A DNA stretch of 64,000 nt from Flavivirga aquatica. GTDB lineage: Bacteria; Bacteroidota; Bacteroidia; Flavobacteriales; Flavobacteriaceae. A program made the position numbers and the translations under genes. Positions 44,226 through 54,053 of this stretch are shown one piece after another. Positions within the stretch are counted from its first letter, which is position 1, and the number at the start of each line of letters is the position of its first letter. Under the pieces are notes generated by a model. That model was given only the letters and a program-made list of their open reading frames with translations, was not told where the DNA came from and made no database searches. The stretch spans positions 1-64,000 of the forward strand of contig NZ_MDJD01000006.1 in assembly GCF_001747085.1 (NCBI RefSeq), given 5' to 3'.

Positions 44226-45590
44226 ATGCGAAAGATTTTAATCATTGGTTCTGGAAAATCTACATCCTATCTTTTAAAATATTTATTAGATAAATCAGTA
44301 TCAGAAAACCTATACATTATAGTTGGTGACTTAAATATTGAAAATGTCAAAAATTTAATTGGTAATCATCAAAATGCTAAAGCAATTGTATTGGATGTTT
44401 TTAACGAAACCAATCGTACAAATGCTATTAGAAATGCAGATGTTGTTATATCTATGCTCCCAGCACGCTTTCATATTGAAGTTGCTAAAGACTGTATTTT
44501 ATACAATAAACATATGGTAACCGCATCTTATGTAAGTCCAGAAATGCAAGCTTTAAATGAAGATGCCAAAGCTAAAGGGATTATACTCATGAATGAAATT
44601 GGTGTAGATCCAGGAATTGACCATATGAGTGCTATGCAAGTTCTTGATAGAATACGTGATAATGGCGGAAAAATTATCTTATTTGAATCTTTTACAGGTG
44701 GATTAGTAGCTCCTGAAAGCGACAACAACCTTTGGAATTATAAATTCACCTGGAACCCCAGAAATGTAGTGATTGCAGGTCAAGGTGGAGCTGCGAAGTT
44801 TTTACAAGAGGGTACTTATAAATATATTCCATACAATCGCTTATTTAGACGCACAGAATTTTTAGATATTGATAACTTTGGACGTTTTGAAGTCTATGCT
44901 AATCGAGATTCCTTAAAATATCAAAGCGTTTATAAATTAGATAACGTTAAAACATTATATCGTGGTACTATGAGGCGCGTTGGTTTTAGTAGAGCTTGGA
45001 ACATTTTTGTAACTCTAGGAATGACTGATGACAGCTATACTATTGATGATAGCGAAAACATGAGTTATCGCGATTTCATAAATGCCTTTTTACCTTATAG
45101 TCCGTCTGATTCTGTAGAATTAAAACTGAGACATGCTCTTAAAATAGATCAAGATGATATCGTCTGGGATAAGCTTGTTGAACTAGATATTTTTAATCCT
45201 GATAAACAGGTAATACTAAAAAAAGCAACTCCTGCTCAAATACTTCAAAAAATACTAATGGATAGCTGGGCTCTTGCCCAGCATGATAAAGATATGATTG
45301 TTATGTATCATAAATTTGGTTACGAATTACATGGAAAAAAACACCAAATAGATGCTAATATGGCTGTTCTTGGCAAAGACCAAACCTATACAGCTATGGC
45401 TAAAACTGTAGGTTTACCAGTAGCCATTGCTGCAATAGCTATATTAAACGGTAAAATAACAACACCAGGTGTTCAAATACCCATTACAAAAGAAATCTAT
45501 GAACCTATATTAAAGGAATTAGAAAATTTTGGTATTATATTTAATGAAAAAGAAATTCCTTATTTGGGATATAACCCTTTGAATAATTAA
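44226..45590 (+). CDS. Saccharopine dehydrogenase-family protein
   Basis: A 454-aa oxidoreductase from the chosen start. It has an N-terminal Rossmann fold (ILIIGSGKSTSYLLKYL), IVLDVFNETNRTNAIRNADV, and a saccharopine-reductase-type middle region (GVDPGIDHMSAMQVLDRI, SFTGGLVAPESDNNLWNYKF). It probably acts in lysine degradation or synthesis via saccharopine. The ATG at 44226 is chosen because residues before it do not match the family. The Lrp/AsnC regulator just downstream is a plausible amino-acid-sensing partner. Confidence 0.85.
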   Translation: MRKILIIGSGKSTSYLLKYLLDKSVSENLYIIVGDLNIENVKNLIGNHQNAKAIVLDVFNETNRTNAIRNADVVISMLPARFHIEVAKDCILYNKHMVTASYVSPEMQALNEDAKAKGIILMNEIGVDPGIDHMSAMQVLDRIRDNGGKIILFESFTGGLVAPESDNNLWNYKFTWNPRNVVIAGQGGAAKFLQEGTYKYIPYNRLFRRTEFLDIDNFGRFEVYANRDSLKYQSVYKLDNVKTLYRGTMRRVGFSRAWNIFVTLGMTDDSYTIDDSENMSYRDFINAFLPYSPSDSVELKLRHALKIDQDDIVWDKLVELDIFNPDKQVILKKATPAQILQKILMDSWALAQHDKDMIVMYHKFGYELHGKKHQIDANMAVLGKDQTYTAMAKTVGLPVAIAAIAILNGKITTPGVQIPITKEIYEPILKELENFGIIFNEKEIPYLGYNPLNN

Positions 45591-45595
45591 TATTT

Positions 45596-45675
45596 GGGCG
45601 TTACCTAAAGGTCGGGCTTTCTGCTATATCTTTTTCTCATACTTCAAAAAAGGATGTCGCTTCAATCCCTAACGC
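45596..45675 (-). ncRNA. Flavo-1-like structured RNA, copy 2
   Basis: On the minus strand it starts GCGTTAGGGATTGAAG and ends GAAAGCCCGACCTTTAGG followed by TAACGCCC, identical at both ends to copy 1 at 24053-24128. The inner part differs: an AT-rich hairpin with ATCCTTTTTT and AAAAAGATAT arms. Conserved termini with a swapped inner stem argue for a structured RNA rather than a simple repeat. It lies between the saccharopine dehydrogenase-like gene and lrp. Confidence 0.6.
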
Positions 45676-45755
45676 AATTTATAGTTTTAATTTAAAAGCA
45701 ATTAATTACTTTTATACTTTAGTTTGCAATTAAAAACAAAGGAACGCGTAACATT

Positions 45756-46232
45756 ATGAAATTTAAAGCGAAAAACAAAACCATATCTATAGATGGTATA
45801 GATAAAAAAATACTCCGCGCTTTAATGGAAGATGCTAGAACTCCTATTTTAGAAATCGCTCGCAATGTAGGCATTTCTGGAGCAGCAATACACCAACGCT
45901 TACGTAAACTTGAAAAGGCTAAACTCATTTCTGGTTCTAAATTTATTATAAACCCACAAGTATTGGGCTATTCAACATTAGCTTTTGTTGGTATTTATCT
46001 TGATAAAGTAGCAAATACAGACGATGTTGTTAGAGCTTTAAAAAAAATTCCTGAAGTTACAGAATGCCATTACACAACTGGTACTTATAGTTATTTCATT
46101 AAATTATTTTGTTTAGATAATGCTCATCTAATGGAGCTACTAGGTAAAAAAATTCAAACGATTACCGGTGTCTTAAGAACCGAATCTCTTATCTCTCTAG
46201 ACCAACAAATTAATAGACAAATAAAGATATAA
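45756..46232 (+). CDS. Lrp/AsnC-family transcriptional regulator
   Basis: A 158-aa regulator with an N-terminal HTH (IDKKILRALMEDARTPILEI, GAAIHQRLRKLEKAKLI) and a C-terminal RAM ligand domain (AFVGIYLDKVANTDDVVRAL, VTECHYTTGTYSYFIKLF). These octameric proteins sense amino acids. Its position after the saccharopine dehydrogenase-like gene suggests control of lysine metabolism (inferred). A terminator follows. Confidence 0.94.
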   Translation: MKFKAKNKTISIDGIDKKILRALMEDARTPILEIARNVGISGAAIHQRLRKLEKAKLISGSKFIINPQVLGYSTLAFVGIYLDKVANTDDVVRALKKIPEVTECHYTTGTYSYFIKLFCLDNAHLMELLGKKIQTITGVLRTESLISLDQQINRQIKI

Positions 46233-46258
46233 CACCTCCTATTTAACAATAAATCAAG

Positions 46259-46293
46259 GCTTAACATAAATTATGTTAAGCTTATTTTTTTTA
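46259..46293 (+). terminator. Terminator after lrp
   Basis: Stem GCTTAACATA/TATGTTAAGC with a 3-nt loop, followed by TTATTTTTTTT, 27 nt past the lrp stop. Confidence 0.85.
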
Positions 46294-46386
46294 TGAAAAG
46301 TTTAATTTTATTTAACCTTTTGTTCCATTTTGACCATTAGTCAATCCTATAAGTTTGCATCATAAAACAATCAAAAAAACACATTT

Positions 46387-46950
46387 ATGAAACAAACTGC
46401 AATCAAATTCGTCATGCTATCTTTTCTAATTAGCTCATCTATTTATGCACAAGAAACAAAAGATACATCTGCAAAGAAACACGAACTTTCCTTTGATTTA
46501 TTAGAACTTATCACACGTAATAAATTTGAACTCTCCTACCGTTACCTTCTAAACAAATCAAATAGTATTGGCTCCAATATTTCTTTTTCCCCAGACAAAA
46601 AAAGTTTATGGAAAGCTCAAAAATTTCAAGAAAACTTTACTTTAGATATAAACTATCAGCACTACTTTTCTAAAAAGTATGCCCAAGGGTTCTATTTACA
46701 AGCCTTTACCGAGTATTCTTCTGGAAAATCATTTATAGAAAACAATTATAACCCAGATAATTTTAAAAAATATAATGCTTTAGGTTTAGGTGCAGGTATG
46801 GGTTATAAACATGTTTTTAAGAAAGGCTTTTTTATAGATGCCGACATAAAATTTACAGGAAATCTTGTAAACTCATTAGAAAACAATAGCGCATATTACT
46901 TTCCTGAAGCAAAAGCTTTTATTGGTTTCTCTGTAGGTAAACGCTTCTAA
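46387..46950 (+). CDS. Small outer-membrane beta-barrel protein
   Basis: 187 aa: signal peptide (MKQTAIKFVMLSFLISSSIYAQ), then alternating amphipathic strands (FELSYRYLLNKSNSIGSNIS, LDINYQHYFSKKYAQGFYLQ), ending in FIGFSVGKRF with the terminal Phe used for BAM insertion. About eight strands are expected. No specific family is recognised; the pattern resembles DUF3575-type barrels. Confidence 0.7.
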   Translation: MKQTAIKFVMLSFLISSSIYAQETKDTSAKKHELSFDLLELITRNKFELSYRYLLNKSNSIGSNISFSPDKKSLWKAQKFQENFTLDINYQHYFSKKYAQGFYLQAFTEYSSGKSFIENNYNPDNFKKYNALGLGAGMGYKHVFKKGFFIDADIKFTGNLVNSLENNSAYYFPEAKAFIGFSVGKRF

Positions 46951-46967
46951 ACAATAACCTCAGCCTT

Positions 46968-47120
46968 TTATTTTTCTACTTTTTCATGATGGTACAACTT
47001 TGGTCTTTTTTCGTTGTAGTCGCAATCTTGAAAAATACCACAAGATACTGTAGATCGTGCTAAAGATTTATTATTTATATTTTTATAAAATGCAGCGATT
47101 TCTGGGGTTAAAAATTTCAT
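46968..47120 (-). CDS. Small protein of 50 aa, unknown
   Basis: A minus-strand frame from ATG 47120 to TAA 46968, MKFLTPEIAAFYKNINNKSL at the start and HHEKVEK at the end, with two Cys (SCGIFQDCDYNE). Codon use is coding-like and the frame fills most of the gap between the barrel gene and glyS. No homologue is recognised, and no promoter is certain. The remainder (47121-47312) shows nothing else. Confidence 0.45.
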   Translation of the reverse strand: MKFLTPEIAAFYKNINNKSLARSTVSCGIFQDCDYNEKRPKLYHHEKVEK

Positions 47121-47312
47121 GTTTTAAATATTTTATTAAACTATTATTTCTTTCAATTTAGTACTTTAAAAAAAATATTCCTTACAAAGGATTTATATCT
47201 CTCATCTTGACTTTTTATTTTTAACCAAAAATGAGTCAAAACCTGTCCAGATAAAGTTATTTTTTTATCTCAATTATTAATTAAAATTACGCTTTATAAA
47301 ATACTAATTATA

Positions 47313-47345
47313 AAGAAACCCAAGTAAAATTCTTGGGTTTCTTAT
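47313..47345 (-). terminator. Terminator after glyS
   Basis: A perfect 12-bp stem AAGAAACCCAAG/CTTGGGTTTCTT (47313-47324 with 47332-47343), 28 nt past the glyS stop on the minus strand. Confidence 0.85.
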
Positions 47346-47370
47346 TATCAGTTCCTTTTTTAAAAGGTAT

Positions 47371-48915
47371 TTATTTCATTTTCATTAACCAAGAACGTAC
47401 GTCTACCTCTTCTTTAATAATAGTTCTTAACTCTTCTATTTTAACACGTTGCTGCTCCATAGTATCTCTATGTCGTATAGTTACCATCTTATCTTCTTTA
47501 GTATCATGATCTACTGTAATACAAAATGGTGTTCCATTAGCATCCTGTCTTCTATAACGTCTACCAACAGCATCTTTTTCATCATAAATCACATTAAAAT
47601 CCCATTTCAATTCACCTACAATCTCACGCGCTATTTCTGGCAATCCGTCTTTTTTAACTAATGGTAAAATAGCAGCTTTTACTGGTGCTAAAACACTAGG
47701 CAATTTTAAAACAGTACGAGTTGTTCCGTTTTCCAATTCTTCTTCTTGCAAAGCATTTGAAAACACTGCTAAAAACATACGATCCAACCCAATAGAAGTT
47801 TCTAATACATATGGTGTATAACTTTTATTTTCTTCATGGTCAAAATACTGTAATTTCTTTCCAGAATGCTCTTCATGCGCTTTTAAATCGAAATCTGTTC
47901 TTGAATGAATTCCTTCCAATTCTTTAAAACCAAATGGAAATTTAAATTCTATATCGGCAGCTGCATCTGCATAATGAGCTAATTTCTCATGATCATGAAA
48001 ACGATAGTTATCTTCACCCATGCCTAAAGACAAATGCCATTTCATTCTATGCTCTTTCCAATGCTTATACCACTCCCCTTGAGTTCCTGGTTTAATAAAA
48101 AACTGCATTTCCATTTGTTCAAACTCACGCATTCTAAAAATAAATTGTCTTGCAACAATTTCATTTCTAAAGGCTTTTCCTGTTTGCGCAATACCAAACG
48201 GAATCTTCATACGTCCCGTTTTTTGAACATTTAAAAAGTTCACAAAAATACCTTGTGCTGTTTCTGGACGTAAATACAAATCCATTGCTGTTTCTGCAGA
48301 AGCTCCAAGCTTAGTTCCAAACATTAAGTTAAATTGCTTAACATCTGTCCAATTTTTACTTCCTGTTAAAGGATCTGCTATTTCTAACTCTTCAATAAGC
48401 AACTTAACATCTGCCAAATCTTCGCTCTCTAAAGATCTTGCCATACGAGAAAGTATCGTATTTATTTTTTCTTGATACCCAACAACGCGTCCATTTGTTG
48501 AAACAAACTCATCTTTATTAAAGGAATCACCAAAACGTTTTTCTGCCTTTTTTACTTCTTTATCTATTTTTACTTCAATCTTAGCACAATAGTCTTCAAT
48601 TAAAACATCCGCTCTATAGCGCTTTTTAGAATCTTTATTATCAATTAATGGGTCATTAAAAGCATCTACGTGTCCTGAAGCTTTCCATGTGGTTGGATGC
48701 ATAAATATAGCAGCATCAATACCTACAATATTTTCATTCATTTGTACCATGGCTTTCCACCAATAGTCACGTATATTTTTCTTTAATTCAGCACCGTTTT
48801 GAGCATAGTCGTAAACTGCACTTAATCCATCATAAATTTCACTACTTTGAAATACATAACCGTATTCTTTAGCATGCGAAATTACCTTCTTAAATTTATC
48901 GTCTTGATTTGCCAT
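47371..48915 (-). CDS. glyS: Glycyl-tRNA synthetase, homodimeric type
   Basis: A 514-aa class II synthetase of the homodimeric (archaeal/eukaryotic-like) type. Motif 1/2 regions are LRPETAQGIFVNFL and GIAQTGKAFRNEI, followed by FRMREFEQMEMQFF, motif 3 (ETSIGLDRMFLAV), and an anticodon-binding C-terminus. The ATG at 48915 (MANQDDKF) is used because the upstream extension reads through a -7 element. It charges tRNA-Gly. Confidence 0.96.
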   Translation of the reverse strand: MANQDDKFKKVISHAKEYGYVFQSSEIYDGLSAVYDYAQNGAELKKNIRDYWWKAMVQMNENIVGIDAAIFMHPTTWKASGHVDAFNDPLIDNKDSKKRYRADVLIEDYCAKIEVKIDKEVKKAEKRFGDSFNKDEFVSTNGRVVGYQEKINTILSRMARSLESEDLADVKLLIEELEIADPLTGSKNWTDVKQFNLMFGTKLGASAETAMDLYLRPETAQGIFVNFLNVQKTGRMKIPFGIAQTGKAFRNEIVARQFIFRMREFEQMEMQFFIKPGTQGEWYKHWKEHRMKWHLSLGMGEDNYRFHDHEKLAHYADAAADIEFKFPFGFKELEGIHSRTDFDLKAHEEHSGKKLQYFDHEENKSYTPYVLETSIGLDRMFLAVFSNALQEEELENGTTRTVLKLPSVLAPVKAAILPLVKKDGLPEIAREIVGELKWDFNVIYDEKDAVGRRYRRQDANGTPFCITVDHDTKEDKMVTIRHRDTMEQQRVKIEELRTIIKEEVDVRSWLMKMK

Positions 48916-48920
48916 AGGTG

Positions 48921-48928
48921 CAAAAATA
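48921..48928 (-). promoter_or_regulatory. -7 element of glyS
   Basis: TATTTTTG on the minus strand ends only 5 nt before the ATG at 48915. Transcription would start at or beside the start codon, implying a leaderless or nearly leaderless mRNA. Confidence 0.5.
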
Positions 48929-49129
48929 TAAAACCCTATTAAACAAATAGAATTCTTTACGAAAAAATAATCAATCTTAATCAAGAATTATCAAACCAGT
49001 ATTATTCAAATATTTTTAACCTTTATAGTTAAACATACTCCATTCCAAATATTTAATAATTCTTTTTTTATTTCATAATTTAGAATGTTTTACGTTTATA
49101 ATAAATAAACTGAACTTAAAACCCTAAAA

Positions 49130-51658
49130 ATGAAACTAAAATACTCATTAATAGTTATTATATTATTGTTCTTTCATATAGTTAGCTATAGTCAAATTAC
49201 ATATCAAGCTGCTTTTCCTAATATTGATTTCGAATTCCCAGTTGAAATTCAAAACGCTAACGATAATTCCAACAGGCTTTTTGTTTTAGAACAACGTGGT
49301 CGAATAAAAGTATTCCCAAACCAAAATACTGTCACGAATTCATCATTAAATACATTTCTTGATATTACAAGTCAAGTTCGCTTTAGAAATGGTCAAGAAA
49401 TAGGGTTATTAGGTTTAGCTTTTCACCCTCAATACACATCTAACGGCTATATTTACGTATATTATACGACAGATAGTCCTGTTAATGGCATTCCTGTAAG
49501 AATGGTTCTTTCCAGGTTTTCTGTTAATAGTACGAATCCTAATTTGATTGATCCTAATAGCGAATTAGTACTCTTTCAATTTGATAAAAACCAAAACAAC
49601 AGCAATCATAATGGTGGTAAAATAGCTTTTGGCCCAGATGGATATCTTTACATTTCTATTGGTGATGGAGGTGGTGGAAATGATCCGCAAGGAAATGGTC
49701 AGAATAAAAACACCATTTTTGGAAGCATCTTGAGAATTGATGTTGATATAGATGGAAATAATCCTGTAGAAACAAATCCCGTATTACCAAATGGCAATTA
49801 TGAAATCCCAAATGATAACCCATTTGTAGGCGTTAATGGTTTAGATGAAATTTACGTGTATGGTATACGTAATACTTGGAAGTTTTCTTTTGATGAAGTT
49901 ACTGGCAGATTATGGGGTGGAGATGTTGGTCAAGGTGCTTTTGAAGAAATTAATATTATTGAAAATGGTAAAAACTATGGCTGGAGTCGTTTTGAGGCTA
50001 ACTCGGTTGCTAATAGTGGTGTTACTATAACAGAACCTACAGTGTTTCCTGTTTTTTTTTATAATAGAAATCAAGGTGATCGATCTATAACAGGAGGTTA
50101 CGTATATCGCGGATCTAAAATTACCAGTCTAAGTCCCGATATCAATTCTAAGTATATCTATGCAGATTACGTAAGCGGAAGAGTTTGGGCGTTAAATTAT
50201 AATCCCTCTTCTGGAAGTGCAAGCAGCACATTGCTATTCAAAACTACAAATGAATTTGTATCCTCGTTTGGAGTAGATGAAAGCGGTGAATTATATTTTA
50301 GTGATTACGGAGACAGTGCGCAACTTTATAAATTAGTAGATGGTAGTTCTACTCCTTCTGGAATTGCTGTAAACGGGACTGGAAAATGGGAGTCTTTAAA
50401 TCAAGGTATCCCTAACGGTAATGTAAATGCTATAGTTACTGCTCCAAATGGAAACATATATCATTCAGGAAATTTTAATACTGCAGGAAATATCACAGCT
50501 AATAATATTGCAGTATGGAACAAAACTTCTGGTTGGCAAACATTAGGTACCGGATCTAACGGTACTATTAATGCATTAGCTATTGCTCCTAATGGAAATC
50601 TATATGCAGGAGGTTCTTTTACAAATATTGGAGGTGTAACTGCCAAGAATATTGCGGTATGGAATGGTAATTCATGGGTAGCATTAGGGTCTGGAGTTGA
50701 CGGCAGTGTAGCTGCTATTGCTTTACACTCTAACGGAAATATTTTTGCTGGAGGTGTTTTTGAAACTGCAAATAGCAATACCGTAAGAAACATTGCGGTA
50801 TGGAATGGCAGCCAATGGAGTGCTCTTACCGATGTTACAACTGGTGTTTCTGGTACTAATAACGAAATTCGATCTTTAGCAATAGACAATGATGGCACTT
50901 TATACGTTGGAGGAAATTTTGATGAGGCTGGAGACATTACTGCCAATAGAATAGCTACTTGGAATGGAACCAATTGGGGAACTTTAGGATCTGGTACAAG
51001 TGGCTTTGTTGAAGCCATTGCAATATCTCCAACAGAAGTCTTTATTGGAGGAAATTTTGCCATTGCAGGAGGGCAAACAGTAAATCGTTTAGCTAGGTGG
51101 AATAAAAACGCCTCATCTTGGTCTTCATTAAATAACGGTGTAAATAATAATGTTAGTTCATTACTTCATGATGGAACCTATTTGTATGCTGGTGGCGCTT
51201 TTGATCTTGTAAATATTGATAATAGTAATATAGTAAATAACATAGCGAGATGGAGTTCTTCTCAAGGTTGGGAAGCGCTGGGAACAAATACTAATGTCGG
51301 GGTTGATATTAAGATTAATACTTTAAGTTTTGCTACCGATATAGATGGAGTAGATAAATTGTATGCAGGTGGTAATTTTTCTAGTGCTGGAGCTATAAAT
51401 GCTAATAATACAGCAGTATGGTTATCTAATAATATTTTGAGTGTTTCTAAACCAATAACTAAACAGGTATTGGTTTATCCCAACCCTACTAATGGCATAA
51501 TACATTTATCTGGTAAAAAAGAATGGAAGCTTATTGATATTACTGGTAAGTTACTTACTAAAGGGAAAAGTGAGGTGCTTGATTTTTCTAAATATTCTAG
51601 GGGGCTTTACTTTTTAAGGTTTAAGAATGGAGCTGCATTAAAGATTATTAAAAAGTAG
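49130..51658 (+). CDS. Secreted PQQ-dependent sugar dehydrogenase-like protein with beta-propeller repeats and T9SS domain
   Basis: 842 aa. Signal peptide, then a GSDH-like six-bladed propeller (about residues 25-400; LFVLEQRGRIKVF, HNGGKIAFGPDGYLYISIGD, YGIRNTWKFSFDEVTGRLWG, ITGGYVYRG). A second part (about 420-770) has repeated blades of the type NGNIYHSGNFNTAG, NGNLYAGGSFTNIGG, LYVGGNFDEAGDI. The end is a T9SS sorting domain (VLVYPNPTNGIIHLSG...LYFLRF). It probably oxidises sugars or aldoses at the cell surface; cofactor binding is inferred from the family. Confidence 0.9.
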   Translation: MKLKYSLIVIILLFFHIVSYSQITYQAAFPNIDFEFPVEIQNANDNSNRLFVLEQRGRIKVFPNQNTVTNSSLNTFLDITSQVRFRNGQEIGLLGLAFHPQYTSNGYIYVYYTTDSPVNGIPVRMVLSRFSVNSTNPNLIDPNSELVLFQFDKNQNNSNHNGGKIAFGPDGYLYISIGDGGGGNDPQGNGQNKNTIFGSILRIDVDIDGNNPVETNPVLPNGNYEIPNDNPFVGVNGLDEIYVYGIRNTWKFSFDEVTGRLWGGDVGQGAFEEINIIENGKNYGWSRFEANSVANSGVTITEPTVFPVFFYNRNQGDRSITGGYVYRGSKITSLSPDINSKYIYADYVSGRVWALNYNPSSGSASSTLLFKTTNEFVSSFGVDESGELYFSDYGDSAQLYKLVDGSSTPSGIAVNGTGKWESLNQGIPNGNVNAIVTAPNGNIYHSGNFNTAGNITANNIAVWNKTSGWQTLGTGSNGTINALAIAPNGNLYAGGSFTNIGGVTAKNIAVWNGNSWVALGSGVDGSVAAIALHSNGNIFAGGVFETANSNTVRNIAVWNGSQWSALTDVTTGVSGTNNEIRSLAIDNDGTLYVGGNFDEAGDITANRIATWNGTNWGTLGSGTSGFVEAIAISPTEVFIGGNFAIAGGQTVNRLARWNKNASSWSSLNNGVNNNVSSLLHDGTYLYAGGAFDLVNIDNSNIVNNIARWSSSQGWEALGTNTNVGVDIKINTLSFATDIDGVDKLYAGGNFSSAGAINANNTAVWLSNNILSVSKPITKQVLVYPNPTNGIIHLSGKKEWKLIDITGKLLTKGKSEVLDFSKYSRGLYFLRFKNGAALKIIKK

Positions 51659-51671
51659 ATGTCACAATACG

Positions 51672-52349
51672 ATGTTTAAACCTCTAATCAATCTGTTTTT
51701 CCCTCAAGTTTGCCACGCTTGCCTTGAATATCTAAATGACAATGAAGATACCATTTGTACAAATTGCAGACACGATTTACCTGTAACTAATTTTCATTTT
51801 AATAATGACGATACTGTTAAAAAAGCACTTTACGGACGTGTAAAAATAGAAAATGGAACTGCTCTTTTTAGATTCGAAAAAAAAGGACTTGTACAGCAAC
51901 TTATTCATGGTTTAAAATATAAAGGCTATGAAAATATTGGAATATTTCTAGGCGATTGGTTAGGAAGCGAATTAAAAACTATTGATTGTTATAAATCTAT
52001 TGATTTAGTTATTCCTGTGCCGCTTCATAAGAATAAACTAAAAGAAAGAGGCTATAATCAAGTAACTAAATTTGGGCAACAAATTGCTAAAGCTTTAAAC
52101 ATAAATTATCAAGATGATGTTCTTTTAAAAACAACAAATAATAAATCTCAAGTAAACAAAAAAAGATTAGCTCGTTGGAATAATACCAGCGAACTATTTA
52201 CTCTTGAGAATTCAGCAATAATTGAAAACAAACATATTCTTCTAATTGACGATATTATTACAACAGGAGCCACATTAGAAGCTTGTTTTAATATTTTGAA
52301 TCATGCCAAAAACATAAAAATAAGTATCGCAACTATAGCAATAGCATAA
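51672..52349 (+). CDS. comF: ComF-family phosphoribosyltransferase-like protein
   Basis: A 225-aa ComF homologue. An N-terminal zinc-binding region (CHACLEYLNDNEDTICTNC) is followed by a type I phosphoribosyltransferase fold with the PRPP loop LLIDDIITTGATLEAC and PVPLHKNKLKERGYNQ. ComF is tied to DNA uptake; its chemistry is uncertain. It follows the propeller gene by 13 nt. Confidence 0.92.
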   Translation: MFKPLINLFFPQVCHACLEYLNDNEDTICTNCRHDLPVTNFHFNNDDTVKKALYGRVKIENGTALFRFEKKGLVQQLIHGLKYKGYENIGIFLGDWLGSELKTIDCYKSIDLVIPVPLHKNKLKERGYNQVTKFGQQIAKALNINYQDDVLLKTTNNKSQVNKKRLARWNNTSELFTLENSAIIENKHILLIDDIITTGATLEACFNILNHAKNIKISIATIAIA

Positions 52350-52439
52350 GTTATTATTCGTTATATCTTTAATCCAAATTATGCTAGTTTGTGAAAAATT
52401 TGGATGAAAATTATGTAGGTTTGTAAAAATTTCAAATTA

Positions 52440-54053
52440 TTGATGAATAAGACGTTTTCAAATTTTATTTTAATAGTAATTATAAGTCTAAGTTTTATAA
52501 ATTGTGCAAACCGTGGTACTCCAGATGGAGGACCTAAAGACGAAGACCCTCCTGTAATTATTAAATCTATTCCTGAAAATTATTCAACTAATTTTAAAGG
52601 TAAGGAAATCAAGATTTATTTTGACGAATATATAAAAATTAAAGACCTACAGAAGCAACTCATTATTTCTCCTCCAATGAAAACGCAGCCCGAAATTACA
52701 CCTCTTGGGAATGCTAGTAAGTATATTACGATTAAAATACATGATACCCTCGAACCAAACAGTACATATGCCTTTAATTTTGGCAATAGTATAACCGATA
52801 ATAATGAAGGCAACCCATACCCTTACTATCGTTATGTGTTTTCTACTGGTGATTATATAGATTCACTTACTGTTAAAGGCAACATTGTAGATGCTATAAA
52901 AAAACAACCAGAAACTTTTGTATCTGTTGCTTTATACGAAGTTGATTCTACATTTACAGATTCAATTATTTATAAAGAAGTACCTAAATATATTACCAAT
53001 ACTTTAGATAGTATAACTACATTTTCTATTGAAAATATTAAAGCTGGTAAGTACATGATTATGGCTTTAAAAGATGCTAATAATGATAATAAATTTCAAC
53101 AAAAAACCGATCAAGTCGCTTTTCTTAAAAGCTTTATAGAAGTGCCTAAAGATACGCTTTATACCCTTAGATTATTCTCTGAAGAACTTGATTTTAAAGC
53201 AACCAAACCTCGTTTACTTTCTGCTGAAAAAATAGCATTTGGTTATGAAGGAGACCGTAAAGATATGTCTATTAAAGTTTTATCTGAAACACCTCCTGAA
53301 TTCGAATATCGTATTACCCAAGATCCTAAAACAGATACTCTTAATTATTGGTATAAGCCAAAGCTAGAGGTAGACTCACTTCTTTTTAATGTTTCTCATC
53401 CTAATTTTAAAAAAGACTTCACCGTTAGAATTACCAAACAGAAAAAAGATTCTTTACTTATTCAAGAATACCCTTCTAGGAGTATTAGGAATGAAGACTC
53501 TTTTGAAATTTCTGGAAATATCCCTTTTACAGACTTTGATCCTTCCAAAGCAACTATAATGGACAAAGATTCAACTAACGTAGTATTTACTACTCGTTTT
53601 GATTCTCTTACTAATACTTACGCTTTTAACTTCAAAAAGACAGAAGATAATAGTTATAGAATACAGGTACTCCCTAATGCTATTGTTGATTTTTTCGATA
53701 ATAAAAACAACGATACCTTAAACTATACTGTCACAACAAAAAAAGCATCCGATTATGGTTACGCAAGATTCACTTTAATGAATGCAAAATACCCATTGAT
53801 TATTCAATTAACAGATAATAAAGGCAAAGTAAAAGTTGAACAATATGCTTCCAAAGAAGGTATTATAGATTTTTTGGATTTACTTCCTAGTAAGTATCAA
53901 ATTAGAATTATTCACGACACCAATGGAAATAAAAAATATGATAGTGGTAATTATTTAAAAAAGAGGCAGCCAGAAAAGGTTAGTCATTTTAAAGAAATAG
54001 AAATTAGAGCAGATTGGGGATTATCTGAAACACTTCAGTTTACATCAGATTAA
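52440..54053 (+). CDS. Ig-like-domain lipoprotein
   Basis: A 537-aa protein with a lipoprotein signal (ILIVIISLSFINCANRG, lipobox Cys) and the starter motif GTPDGGPKDEDPPVIIKSIP typical of Bacteroidota SbsA_Ig (Ig-like_5) lipoproteins. The Ig domain runs to about residue 130; the rest is beta-rich. It is probably anchored in the cell envelope; no function is known. Its 3' end overlaps the convergent nitrilase gene by 14 bp. Confidence 0.88.
   Translation: MMNKTFSNFILIVIISLSFINCANRGTPDGGPKDEDPPVIIKSIPENYSTNFKGKEIKIYFDEYIKIKDLQKQLIISPPMKTQPEITPLGNASKYITIKIHDTLEPNSTYAFNFGNSITDNNEGNPYPYYRYVFSTGDYIDSLTVKGNIVDAIKKQPETFVSVALYEVDSTFTDSIIYKEVPKYITNTLDSITTFSIENIKAGKYMIMALKDANNDNKFQQKTDQVAFLKSFIEVPKDTLYTLRLFSEELDFKATKPRLLSAEKIAFGYEGDRKDMSIKVLSETPPEFEYRITQDPKTDTLNYWYKPKLEVDSLLFNVSHPNFKKDFTVRITKQKKDSLLIQEYPSRSIRNEDSFEISGNIPFTDFDPSKATIMDKDSTNVVFTTRFDSLTNTYAFNFKKTEDNSYRIQVLPNAIVDFFDNKNNDTLNYTVTTKKASDYGYARFTLMNAKYPLIIQLTDNKGKVKVEQYASKEGIIDFLDLLPSKYQIRIIHDTNGNKKYDSGNYLKKRQPEKVSHFKEIEIRADWGLSETLQFTSD

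Noticed and set aside
50461-51063. 200-codon minus-strand frame
   Set aside because: It is an antisense shadow of the repetitive propeller blades of the secreted dehydrogenase; Pro/Ala-rich with no family pattern.
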